Source of the DNA: Malaya genurostris
Taxonomy: Eukaryota; Arthropoda; Insecta; Diptera; Culicidae
Direction: 5' to 3'
Assembly (NCBI RefSeq): GCF_030247185.1
Contig: NC_080571.1
Span: 6,321,001 to 6,385,000 of the forward strand
Length of the DNA stretch: 64,000 nt
Shown here: piece by piece, positions 44,684 to 55,133 of the stretch
How the letters are laid out: each line of letters begins with the position of its first letter
How positions within the stretch are numbered: the first letter of the stretch is position 1
Program-made: the position numbers and the translations under genes
The notes under the pieces: model-generated
Seen by the model: the letters and a program-made list of their open reading frames with translations, nothing else
Database searches by the model: none
What the model was told of the DNA's origin: nothing

Positions 44684-47600
44684 TAATATATTTAACTTTT
44701 TAGCAATGTTGGAAGGTAACCATTTATTTGACTCAACGTTGTTCATCTAGATTATTTTTTATTGTGTTGGTAGTTTTCACCCGAAATTAAGTGGCGGCAG
44801 ACTAGATGCAAGTAAATATTGTAACCAAACGGGTTCGATTCTGTATCACGTTGGAGGATGAGAAGTAGGCACAATTATGTATAGAGTTTTGGCAATATGT
44901 ATTAAATATGTATCCTGCATGAAATTCGCATGGATGTATACAAATCAATACATTACAGGTAATTCTGTATGAATGGCATCTCTGTTGGTAAATTAAAAAA
45001 ATAAACAATGATGACAGACAGCATGTTTTTGATAGGGTAACGTGGCGCCATCCTGACACATGTGAGTAATGTCCCAAATAAAGGATTATTCGAAATGACC
45101 TTTAAAATGATTGAAGAATCTAATTTGAGTGTCCTGTCTGTTAGTCTGTGATAGTAGTACCTTCATTTTGTCTTTTACGTTGCCAGGATATATTCGTTGA
45201 TCGTAGTAAACACACACGGACGACAAACTTCCAAAAAAATACAATGCCTTTGGATCACGTCAATCGTATGGTTATGCTAGAATCTTCTCCTGCGGACAGT
45301 CTCAAACAAACTTGACTAAGCTTGGAAAGAATTTATCATCACTATCGGTTAGCTGACTGGAACATTTTACAACATCCATTTCATTTGGAACTCCGTCCCA
45401 TCCACCAAGAGCAACCGAAATATTCAAAATATGTCATATCACTAATCATGAATTATTCCCGGCTAAAGTTCACGATTTCCGTCAAAATTCTTTTCCTAAG
45501 TGCCCGTTTATCCCCCCGAGAAAGTGAGGATCCAAAGACATCATATTAACAAGATATCCAGCTCTCACATTTCCCGAACAAATCATTGGCAACATCCTTT
45601 TTTGCGTGCATGGTGCCCTCAGGCGAGTCCGCATCGAATCTCGTACATAGAAGTAGGGGAGAGAAATGTCAAACTCGTGCGCGCCAAAACAGCAGCACTG
45701 CGCACTCATACAATTGACATGATATGTTGAATGTGATGCCGTGCGATGGTGTTGCTGAACTGAAGATTGAGATCGCTCCAAGCTGACAGGGTCTGGAGGA
45801 TCTCAGTCGAAAAATAACACCGTGTCCCGTGAAGAGCTTGCTCTACTTCATTTCTGTTAGTTTTTGAGCTGAGGTAGGATAAAGAACATTACTTCTGTGT
45901 CGTCGTCGCTGATACCCACTACAATATCGTGTTGGCCTTCCGGTGACAAGGGAAAGGAGACACATTGCTCTTTTCTTCTAATTCTCGCTTTAGTCGCCGT
46001 TTGTATGCATATAAGCAAACGAAAAGAAATCCCCGAGATCATACCTAGCCTGACGGCCCAATGGAGGATTCTGAACCACATGGTAACAAAACTTCTCCAT
46101 CCCCCACTTGCCAATGTCTTGTTTGTGCCAGTGTCTGCTACGTCGGAAGATGAGCACATAAATTTTGCTCCCATTCAGGATTCTTTCTTCGCTGTTGGCT
46201 CTGAGACGAGATTGTGTGTAGTTTTTTCTTTTTCCTTACTTCGCTTTACTTCCGCTCAGTTTCAATGCCCATGGAGGGTTCAGGGACGCCTTTTTTCGGT
46301 AAAATCCCAGTTTCTGAAGCTGCGGTATATTTGTGTCCAACATTTTTCCGAGCGCTGATGCGCCGCCATTTTTTACGTCCCTCTATTTATGTGTTACCCG
46401 TACGGCAGCGATTCCTTGTCAGCGGCAATATTTATTTCTATCAAGTTGGGCCACTCTGCCGGGCTCAAGAATCAAGGGAGTCTCCGTAAACGACGGAAAC
46501 GCTAGCCTTTTACGATACGTGGCAGGGCATACGACTTGCGGTTCTGCGGTTCAAATTATGGCCCAACCTCGAGCAGGACACCGAAAAACTGAGGTCAGAA
46601 TATATATAAAGAAAGGAGAAAAACACTGTTTGCTCCCACGTTCGCTCAACATAATTTCTTTGGCTGTCCAAACAAATTGCGATGGGGCGTTTTTGCTTTC
46701 GGAGCAAGTTGGGCAGTTAATTTTTTTTCTGTGCTCCGACCAACCGGCAATATCCCTCACGAACAAGAGGAGCTTAGGCGCGGAAGTTTGTTTCTAAACA
46801 TTACAATTACTTTCGTGATTGTGTACAAATTTGTTGCTCGGGGTTTCTGTTTTATTCTGCGCGTCATTGTATTAGCACGGTTCTTGATTTATTAATCACG
46901 GAAGGGTCTTTAGAGAATGATATCTGTTTTACGTGAGGATCGTCCACTGCCGTAGTGCCGTGGTCGAAATTTCGTCGGCTGCTAACCGTCCGAGAGATGA
47001 AGTGTTAAGTGCCATTCATTTTTAATTTCACCTACTAAACCGGACTCTGGGAACAGAGATAAATCATTCTATCGAAGGGAGTTCCTTAATAGTTTTGCCA
47101 TGTGGTTAAATATCTGCAAATGTAGGAAAAATCGTCAACTAACATTTTAAAGATAGACAATTATTGCAAAATGATTTCAGCAACTACATAACACTAAACA
47201 GATAAAATGTTGTATATTGATGTAACGTCACAATCAAAACAATATATTGTGAAAACTTTCCATCTTTTTAGCGGTCTAAATTGAACTGCTAGATAGAGAT
47301 AACAGCTCAATTGGAACTGGTTCAAGAGCTGATGAGTCGAAGGCGAAACGTGAAGCAATCGAAATTAACTATGTATTATTATTGTAATAGCCAAAAAAAC
47401 CGTAAATGTTCAACAATATGTTTAAAAAATTTTAATTGGTTTCGTCGTAATTCAATCAGCTTCACTCCGAATTGTGAGTATAAATACGAGCCATGTTCTA
47501 GAAGTAACGACTCTTCGCATAGACTTCAAAACCGATAACACACGAGACTAATCAATCAAAAAAAAATTATGATGCCTGTCTCATATTACTCAAAACATCA

Positions 47601-47690
47601 TAAATATTACTATGGAATTAGCGAAAACGGCTGTTCATTGAATAGAAACATGAATGTGTGTTCGGAATTAAGCTAATAAATTCTACAAAT
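44684..47690. other. Long unrecognised stretch
   Basis: About 3 kb without an identifiable transposon or gene. 45480-46800 is higher in GC and has overlapping open frames on both strands (for example 45897-46358 and 46333-46797 plus), but none shows a known domain and they contradict each other in strand and frame. It may be host sequence or a very old element. Confidence 0.4.
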
Positions 47691-48861
47691 CCCGTTTACC
47701 CTGTAGTTCTGTAGTCCCTGTATCCGACTTCCGGTTCCGGAGTTATAGGGTAAAGTGTATTAAATATTGTACATCATCACTTAAGGGATGAGGACAGTAC
47801 CGTAAAGTAGTAGGTTTTTTGCTATTTTCCCGTTTCAAATTAAATTTTCTTGGAAAAGAAAAACCCACCTGACAATGTCTTCGAAATTTATTTGAGAATA
47901 TTCTGTGAAATTTTCAGAATGATTCATTGAGTTTAGCGGTCGTGTTGTATTTTTTTCTGACTGAAGAACTGCTGAAAATTGGAACGCTCGGAAATGCATA
48001 CCTCTACTTGTTCATCGAATATCTCGCCTTTGAAGGCTTGTATCATAAATCTACCCTGACAAAGTCTAGATAATTTAGTTTAGATGGGATTAATACATAA
48101 AAACATATATGTTATTGCGATAAAAAAAAGTCTTGTATTTTTCTGTGAAACAAAGTTAGTTTCAATGCATCCGCCATTTTTTTTCGCTTTGGTTTCCTGA
48201 TAGCGTTCTGAAAAAGGAGATAGAAATAAAATTAGCTCGACAAGGCTTCCAAAGACACAGACATTCAATCTTTGTGAAAGTTGAATATTTTTTCATTGTT
48301 CATTGGAATCCATGTAAAGTCCAACCCATACGATAGATTAATGTGATAAAACTTCTCATCAAAATAATAAAATGTATGCTGGCAACCCGGTACAGTTTGC
48401 TCATATACGAGAGAGAACAAGAAAGATACGATGCGCAAAGGGAATTGAGCGAGCCACGTAGTCGATTTAAACCTCAACACGTGACCCTCTGTCCTCAGAC
48501 CTTAAACAGGCGAAACAAAAACCGTGAAAAAATTTCTAAACTGGACTCAAAAACGATATTCCTAATCTTAGTCTAAAATGAAAAGTCGTACGGTCCTATC
48601 AAAAATTACTGCATATTTTCGGATTCAACGAAAATGTTAATTGTCGTTTTGAGTACGATGTCCAAATCGTATAAAATCTTCAAAATTTGAATAAAAACTA
48701 GTAGAGTTAGTGCGTCATGATAGTTGGCGGCCGTACGAACCGACTTCGATTATACCGGTTCTCGGGTTCCGGTGCTGGAAGTACCTATAAATGTGAACCC
48801 ACTTCGTTTTCTTAAGAATGACATAAGCGATCAAAGCACTGTTTTATTCTTTAGGTTATAA
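47691..48861 (+). repeat. R-family fragments flanking unrecognised sequence
   Basis: 47717-47745 has ATCCGACTTCCGGTTCCGG followed by a TATAGGGTAAAGTG block. About 48640-48790 has CGATGTCCAAATCGTATAAA, GTCATGATAG, CCGACTTCGATTATACCGGT. Both are R-type. Between 47800 and 48540 nothing is recognised. Confidence 0.5.
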
Positions 48862-48863
48862 TA

Positions 48864-50158
48864 AAGACTGTCCCAGAAAGTATGGACGCGCTTTGATTTC
48901 GCAGTAAATAATTCACAAGTGTTAGATATTCAAATTTCGTTCGATATACTGATAATATTAGACTACAACAACAGAATATTATTTTCAACATTTGCTACTT
49001 AGCCATTGTAGACTAGCTGGCGCAACTTCTTGCGAACGTTTCTCATTAAATTCCGTACAGATTTCTTGGCGACAAGTTTTGACACTTTTTTCCAATCTTT
49101 TTTGAACTGTTGAATGGTTTCGGCTGCCGAGCCATGTTTCCTAAGATGTGCCTTCGTTAATGCCCAAAATTCCTCAATTGGGCGAAGTTGTGGGCAATTT
49201 GGTGGATTAATGTCTTTTGGGACGAAAGTGACATTTTTGGTAGTATACGATTCTACCGTTGATTTCGAGTAGTGGCAAGAAGCAAGATCTATCCAGAATA
49301 CAACAGGATCCTTGTGGCTTCGAATCAAGGGTAGAAGTCGTTTTTGTAAACATTCCTTGATGTATATTTCGCTGTTCATTGAAGTAGTGGTGATGAAGGG
49401 TTTCGAAATCTTACCGCAGCTACAAATTGCTTTGCCAGAGCATAGCTTTCTTACCAACTTTTTCGACTTCAATCGATGTCTCGGACTGGTTTAACACTTG
49501 CCCTTATCGCACCGTATAATATTGTGGTCTCGGCCAGGATTTGTAATCGAGTTTCACGTAGGTTTCGTCGTCCATGATTATGCAGTTCAAATTTCCAGCA
49601 AGAATCGTATTGTACAGCTTTCGAACCCTCAGCCTGATCGATGCTTCTTGTTTCGGACTACGTTTTGGTTGTTTCTGCTTCTTATAGGTTCGAAGATTCA
49701 AACGTTCTTTAGCGCGAAGAACATTTGACTTCGAAGTGCCCACTTTTTTGGCCACATCCCGAACTGAAACCTCCTTCTTTTGCTCGAACGCCTTCAGTAT
49801 ACGTTTATCGAACTGAGGGTTAGCAGGACCTTTTTTTCGACCCGTTTTCGGTTTATCCTCAAAGGTGTTATCCTCACCGAACTTCCTGATTGCATTTCGC
49901 ACGGCTTTTTCACTTACTCCTTTCATTTTTGTTATCTTTCTCAGTGACAGTCCACGTTCTGTGCATCACAATTTTTCGACGTTGTGCTGCTGAAAGTCCA
50001 CGCATTTCGGAACAAACTAATGAACACGAATAAACAACTGCACAAGTGGTTAGAGAAGAGTGTAAACAACAAAACGCAGCCATAAAAATTTACATATTCT
50101 GAACCATTGTGAAATGGCAGCGGTTTTTGGTTGCGTCCATACTTTCTGGGACAGACTT
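48864..50158 (-). mobile_element. DD37E mariner-like element, copy D (least damaged)
   Basis: The 1295-bp element has TA at 48862-48863 and 50159-50160. Its ends AAGACTGTCCCAGAAAGTAT and inverted AAGTCTGTCCCAGAAAGTAT differ by one base in the first 20. These ends are unlike the AGGAGTGTATC ends of copies A and B, so this is another DD37E family. The transposase is on the minus strand. It sits between two R-family blocks. Confidence 0.93.
48999..49926 (-). pseudogene. DD37E transposase of copy D, one stop and one frameshift
   Basis: The N-terminal half starts at 49926 (MKGVSEKAVRNAIRKFGEDN); true start codons may lie upstream. It includes the helix-turn-helix, a KPKTGRKKGP linker, the second helix set (VSVRDVAKKVGTSKSNVLRA) and the first catalytic site IIMDDETYVKLD. 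TAA at 49504-49506 interrupts YYTVR, but the same frame goes on to VEKVGKKAMLWQ. There, one extra base (three T where the family expects two, near 49438) shifts the frame. The rest, to 48999, is intact: WIDLASCHYSK (second Asp) and LRPIEEFWALTK (Glu), with exactly 37 residues between them. All three catalytic residues survive. Confidence 0.92.
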
Positions 50159-50160
50159 TA

Positions 50161-51530
50161 GTTGATGCTCAAACCAGGAGTGGAAATAAACAAATATTTT
50201 GATTCACAATAAATAAAAATAGTCAGTATTATCTTTTCATATCAATGAATGAAATGAAATGAATGATTTTTGATAAGAAAACATATTTGTAACTTTAGTT
50301 TTGTTACCCACGGTTAATTCACGGTGTTCGGTTTTTTGATTCACAATCGGAAATTTTGATTCACATTTTCGTGCGCAAAATTAGCTTATGTCCACCTCTG
50401 GCACAAACAGTCCCTTGGTATCTTTCAAAAAATCGAAGGGAAATATTTTAAATAGAATACAACAGTATTGTATATGAGAATATGATTGATATGTGAAAAG
50501 TATCATTACACCACTAGATGAATAAAATCATCTTTTTTTATTAGATCCGACTTCCGATTCAGGAGATACAGAGTGATTTGTGTAAAGATGTCAAGTTCTT
50601 ATAAATTATCTTTTTTTATTAGATCCGACTTCCGATTCAGGAGATACAGAGTGATTTGTGTAAAGATGTCAAGTTCTTATAAATTATCGGGTTCATCGAT
50701 TTAGCTGATTTTGATAGTCGATGGTCTAATAAACTTATTTCAGATTCACCGGTATTTGGTTTTAGAGCCCGGATAATACCCAGCAAATTTATTTGGAACT
50801 CACTACGATTTCTCAAAATGGCTACACTGATTTTGAATCAAATGGAATCGTTCACAATCTCTTAGGTGAATTTAAAATTTAACTGACTTCGCCTGCACCG
50901 ATTTCCAAATTCCGAAAGTACCGAAAATAGAGAAGCTCAATCGTTTCCCAAAGAACGAATTTCATAAACAAAAATTTATATCAATAGACTGGTCCTATAC
51001 AAAATCGGTGAATTTTATCCGATTCCGACTTCCGATTCAGGAATTACAGGGTGATAAGTTTTTAAAATTCAAACCGTCATAGAAGATGACGATACCAAAA
51101 AATCTTCAAAGTTCAGCACAAAAACATTTCAATTTATTCGTCATGAATTAAATTCATGGCCATATGAACTGTTTTGGGTCCTTGAATAACGGTCTTCGAA
51201 GCACCGTAGACCAAAAACTCTAAAGTTCGACATTTTATGGAATGCTTAATCGATTCTCACTTGTTTTGATTCAAAGGAATAATCTTATGGTTTCATACAA
51301 TTTTTCTTCTCGATCTGATTTGCAGTTCCGAAATTACAGGGTAATGAGTGATTGAAATTTCAAACTGTCACTTAAAACGACGATTGTTAAAATATCATGA
51401 AAACTATGAAAGCATCGAAAAATATTCAAACAAAAAACACATGCGATAAAAAAAGTTCTCATTTCATTGTTACGTGGATTAAGCACGTTTTCCAGTGGAG
51501 AATTCTATAGCTGTTGAGATATTGGTAAAA
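50161..51530 (+). repeat. R-family repeat block
   Basis: Repeated R modules: ATCCGACTTCCGATTCAGGA (50550 and 50628), CGACTTCCGATTCAGGAATT (about 51026) followed by ACAGGGTGATAAG, and ACAGGGTAATGAGTGATTGA (about 51334) followed by CAAACTGTCA...AACGACG. The terminal GTTACGTGGATTAAGCACG lies near 51469. This is a multi-module or multi-copy array of the family that underlies 1546-5244. No coding. Confidence 0.65.
50530..50685 (+). repeat. Two identical-looking 78-bp tandem units
   Basis: The unit starting ATCTTTTTTTATTAGATCCG and ending in CTTATAAATT is present twice with no difference seen, at 50530-50607 and 50608-50685. A recent local duplication within R. Confidence 0.95.
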
Positions 51531-53634
51531 AATTCCGAAATCTGAAGCATATTTCGAGTATGTATACAACTTCTACTGATAACCTTGCATCCTAATTATG
51601 ACAAACCTTTTATTACAAGCTAGTCAATCGTTATGTTCCGCAGACTACTGCGATTGGGATAGCAAACATTGTTGAATGCATAAATGCATCCGATCTAATG
51701 AGTTCGTTCTGGGTTTTCCAAATACAATACTTAAAGTGAGGCATTCAGAAAAGTTATGTGGAACATATTCAGTTACTTTTTTTTGACGTGTGGACCAGGG
51801 CCGGTGAAACATGTTAAACCCAGGTGGCTAAAACATTGCTTTTCAAAGGGAAAAAACGCGCAAGCCCAGCTATAGCTTGAGAAGTGTTTTCCCCACTAGG
51901 ATCCATTAAAAATGAAGGTTTGTGGTATTCCGATTTTGAACGTGGCTAAACGAAGCAGTCAACCGGAAAAAATTAAGCAAGTTTTGATAATCGTGATGTA
52001 TGAACGCAAAATTAAAGTTCGTGAGATTAGATATGCTGATATCGTTAGCACATGAACTGGAAGTTCTTTTACGATCTTGTACGAAAATCTGAGCATAAAA
52101 AAATCGTCACCAAACGGATCTCGAACACGGCCGCTCATAATCAACAAAAGTCTGCCGCAATAAAATGGAATGCGTTGGTATGGAACAGTGGACATAACAT
52201 GGATCCACTATTGTTATTCGGAGTCATACCAGCATTCAGACTGGGAAAGCCATCTGCAAACGTAACAGGTAGCTGGAACAATCATGACATAAGTTTTTTA
52301 GATGTTCGAGGTTTGATTAACATCGACTATCTTGAACAGGACAGTACCATCAAAAGTGATTCACCGTTAACCAAGACACTGCACCGTGCCATAAGTCAAT
52401 GAAAACAATGACAAAATTAAACGAATTGGGCTGCTATCCGTTCCCTCATCCACCTTGTTCACAATTACGTAGCCCCAGCGATTGCTTGTCCTTTGCGGAT
52501 TAGAAAAAGACACGCCAACGAAAAATTTTTGGCTCGGATAAAAATAATGTTCAGACCAGTGACAAATCATTCTATAAGGATGGTATTGAAAAATTATGAA
52601 AAGTGCTAGAACGATTGTATGTCATTTGAAGATGATAATGTTGATGAATAAAAAATATGCCTGCACACGAAATTATGTTTTTCTGGTTAGTTCTTGGACT
52701 GATTGAACGATGTGTTAGCAACTTTTACTTCTTTTCTGAACCACACAGAGTTCAAGTTTATTCGATACAGAATCTTGGTTTGTATGAGTAATTTTCTTAA
52801 AAGCGAACACACTCATTGAAACGCAGAAATTTAATGGGAACCGTGAACTTGTATGTATTTGTTAGAAGAAACCACGAAAAAGATTCTCGTTACTAACTGA
52901 AGTTTCGATCACCAATTATCTGAAATATGATTTTATAGATATAGATTCATCAACTCCAATCAAAGTGTAGAAATCTTTTTAATGCAGTTTATGTAATGAT
53001 ATGGAAAATAATTAAAAATGATTGAGATATAGATGTTCAAAACCTGAGCACTGTTTGTACGGTTCTCAGTATTTTGAATTTGCACACCGGTATAGAAAGC
53101 AAAAACGTAGTCATCCGTAGATTCTCTCAATCCACGTCCCTTTCTACCATCTTTATGGGAACTAACAAGATCTTTTATTTTTGTCACTAAATTTTTTCGT
53201 TCTCCTTTCCTCCGTCTCTTCACCATCTCGATGGCAACTAAGTAGATCTCTGTCGTATTTAGACAAGCTGTTCCCACATCCCCTTTTTACCTCGATTTCC
53301 ACAATATTTACTTCTCTTTCATTCTCTTCAGTAACATCACCATCACCGACAACGGAGAACCGCTCCAGTCGATGACCAGGCTGCGACCACCCACCGAGTC
53401 TTCGTAGCCTGATGATTATTCCAGCGGACCCACACGGACTGAATGATGCGGCCAACATAGATATTTACCAACGCCATCTGGAAGACTCTCATGCTATATT
53501 CAATTCACCGGCTACTACTGATCGCCACCAGAAAGTTGAATTTTCGAGAATCCGCGACCCCGATGAGACAGTTAGTCGTTAATTAAGATTAGAAAATACC
53601 CTTAAGCAGTGTGCCTTAAAATTATAAAAGGTGA

Positions 53635-53717
53635 TTTTTTGAGGTTAGGATTTTCATGCATTAGTATTTGCTCAGATTTTTTGAGGTTATGATTTTCATG
53701 CATTATTATTTGCTCAG
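53635..53717 (+). repeat. Two 42-bp tandem units before the transposase start
   Basis: Unit TTTTTTGAGGTTAGGATTTT... through TTTGCTCAG occurs twice with about two differences. The second copy ends shortly upstream of the ATG at 53737. It may double a terminal transposase-binding site or promoter segment; this is inference. Confidence 0.9.
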
Positions 53718-53736
53718 TATGCTCTGACATTTCATC

Positions 53737-54447
53737 ATGAATAGACTTACTAACGAGCAACGCTTGCAAATCAGTGAATGGGCCCTAGAAAAGTTGGCAG
53801 AAAATCCGCTTTTTTATCGACAAATTTTGTTCAGCGATGAGGCTCATTTCTGGTTGAATGGCTACGTAAATAAGCAAAATTGCCGCATTTGGAGTGAAGA
53901 GCAACCAGAAGCCGTTCAAGAACTGCCCATGCATCCCGAAAAATGCACTGTTTGGTGTGGTTTGTACGCTGGTGGAATCATTGGACCGTATTTTTTCAAA
54001 GATGCTGTTGGACGCAACGTTACAGTGAATGGCGATCGCTATCGTTCGATGCTAACAAACTTTTTGTTGCCAAAAATGGAAGAACTGAACTTGGTTGACA
54101 TGTGGTTTCAACAAGATGGCGCTACATGCCACACAGCTCGCGATTCTATGGCCATTTTGAGGGAAAACTTCGGAGAACAATTCATCTCAAGAAATGGACC
54201 GGTAAGTTGGCCACCAAGATCATGCGATTTGACGCCTTTAGACTATTTTTTGTGGGGCTACGTCAAGTCTAAAGTCTACAGAAATAAGCCAGTAACTATT
54301 CCAGCTTTGGAAGACAACATTTCCGAAGAAATTCGGGCTATTCCGGCCGAAATGCTCGAAAAAGTTGCCCAAAATTGGACTTTCCGAATGGACCACCTAA
54401 GACGCAGCCGCGGTCAACATTTAAATGAAATTATCTTCAAAAAGTAA
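53737..54447 (+). CDS. DD41D transposase, catalytic domain only (HTH region deleted)
   Basis: An uninterrupted 236-codon frame with its own ATG. The first 12 residues, MNRLTNEQRLQI, are the usual N-terminus of this family. They are joined directly to SEWALEKLAENPLFYRQILF, which in full-length relatives lies just before the first catalytic Asp. The roughly 150 residues normally between them, containing the paired helix-turn-helix DNA-binding domains, are gone without a frame change. The catalytic residues remain: FSDEAHF, FQQDGATCHTA and LTPLDYFLW, with 41 residues between the second and third Asp. The C-terminus is family-typical (RMDHLRRSRGQHLNEIIFKK). Transposition activity is not expected without DNA binding, but the protein could be stable. 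Confidence 0.9.
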   Translation: MNRLTNEQRLQISEWALEKLAENPLFYRQILFSDEAHFWLNGYVNKQNCRIWSEEQPEAVQELPMHPEKCTVWCGLYAGGIIGPYFFKDAVGRNVTVNGDRYRSMLTNFLLPKMEELNLVDMWFQQDGATCHTARDSMAILRENFGEQFISRNGPVSWPPRSCDLTPLDYFLWGYVKSKVYRNKPVTIPALEDNISEEIRAIPAEMLEKVAQNWTFRMDHLRRSRGQHLNEIIFKK

Positions 54448-55048
54448 ATGTCATGTACCAATCTAACGTTTAAAATAAAGAACCGATGAGATTTTGCAAA
54501 TTTTATGCGTTTTATTGTTTAAAAAAGTTCTCAAGCTCTTAAAAAATCACCCTGTATTATATTATTGAATGAAAAAAAGAACGTAGTCCTACGTCAAAAG
54601 ATTTTGAGTGATTTTCTTCATGTGAAGATATAGAAGGGGAGATGTGACAAGGTTCATTTCATCATACAGAAATTTTTTAGTAACTTAACTTTCACTTTTT
54701 ACAAGAGGAGTCGACCTTAAACATCTGCTGGAAAATTCCGATGACGGTCTTCTACTATTTACTATTCCGGCAAAGCTACCAAAAGTTGTTACTTTCTACT
54801 TGCTACTGCATTCTTCTTTTGCCGGTTCGGAATGTAAAGAGTAAAAGACCTTTAACGGTATTTTCCAATATCTCAGAGACCCGAGTGATTCGCATTGATG
54901 AGATGCTTAAGCTCGGCTCCTTTGCTGGAAAGGAAAAGTTAAGTTGCCTACTCAAATGACCCTTGTCACGTCTCACCGAATTACAATAAAAATATTCTTA
55001 TTATTATGAATAATGCTAATATTTCCATTGTTTTTTGTTCGAAATTTC

Positions 55049-55068
55049 AGGTGGGTAATTACCCACCT
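55049..55068. repeat. Perfect 20-bp palindrome in hAT-like element
   Basis: AGGTGGGTAATTACCCACCT reads the same on both strands. A second near-palindrome, GGTGGGTAGTGCTACCCACC, follows at 55081-55100, then GTACCCACC. These subterminal words near the right end may be transposase sites. Confidence 0.9.
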
Positions 55069-55133
55069 TTGGAATTTTCGGGTGGGTAGTGCTACCCACC
55101 GTACCCACCTCTTTCACCGGCCCTGGTGTGGAC

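Larger units (their letters stand above)
53627..54554 (+). mobile_element. DD41D Tc1/mariner element, internally deleted
   Basis: A 928-bp element with TA at 53625-53626 and 54555-54556. The right end, inverted, is CAGGGTGATTTTTTAAGAGC; the left end AAAGGTGATTTTTTGAGG matches imperfectly. It carries one open transposase frame. A 42-bp tandem duplication (53635-53717) lies between the left end and the start codon. It is nested in the hAT-like element 51796-55125. Confidence 0.88.
51796..55125. mobile_element. 3.3-kb hAT-like element with 8-bp TSD
   Basis: The ends CAGGGCCGGTGAAA are perfect inverted repeats and are flanked by GTGTGGAC (51788-51795 and 55126-55133). Both facts indicate hAT. 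The interior is about 2.4 kb once the nested DD41D element (53627-54554) is removed. I could not recognise a hAT transposase. Frames such as 52052-52402 (plus, 116 codons) show no known domain. Near the right end are GGTGGGTA palindromes. It may be non-autonomous and carrying captured DNA, or the transposase may be too decayed to see. Confidence 0.88.

Noticed and set aside
45857..46895. Cluster of overlapping 90-150 codon frames on both strands
   Set aside because: Frames conflict in strand and phase and show no conserved motif. The slightly higher GC is enough to produce them by chance.
52052..52402. Possible hAT transposase part
   Set aside because: The 116-residue translation has no BED finger, no RNase H-like catalytic motif and no dimerisation motif that I can see.
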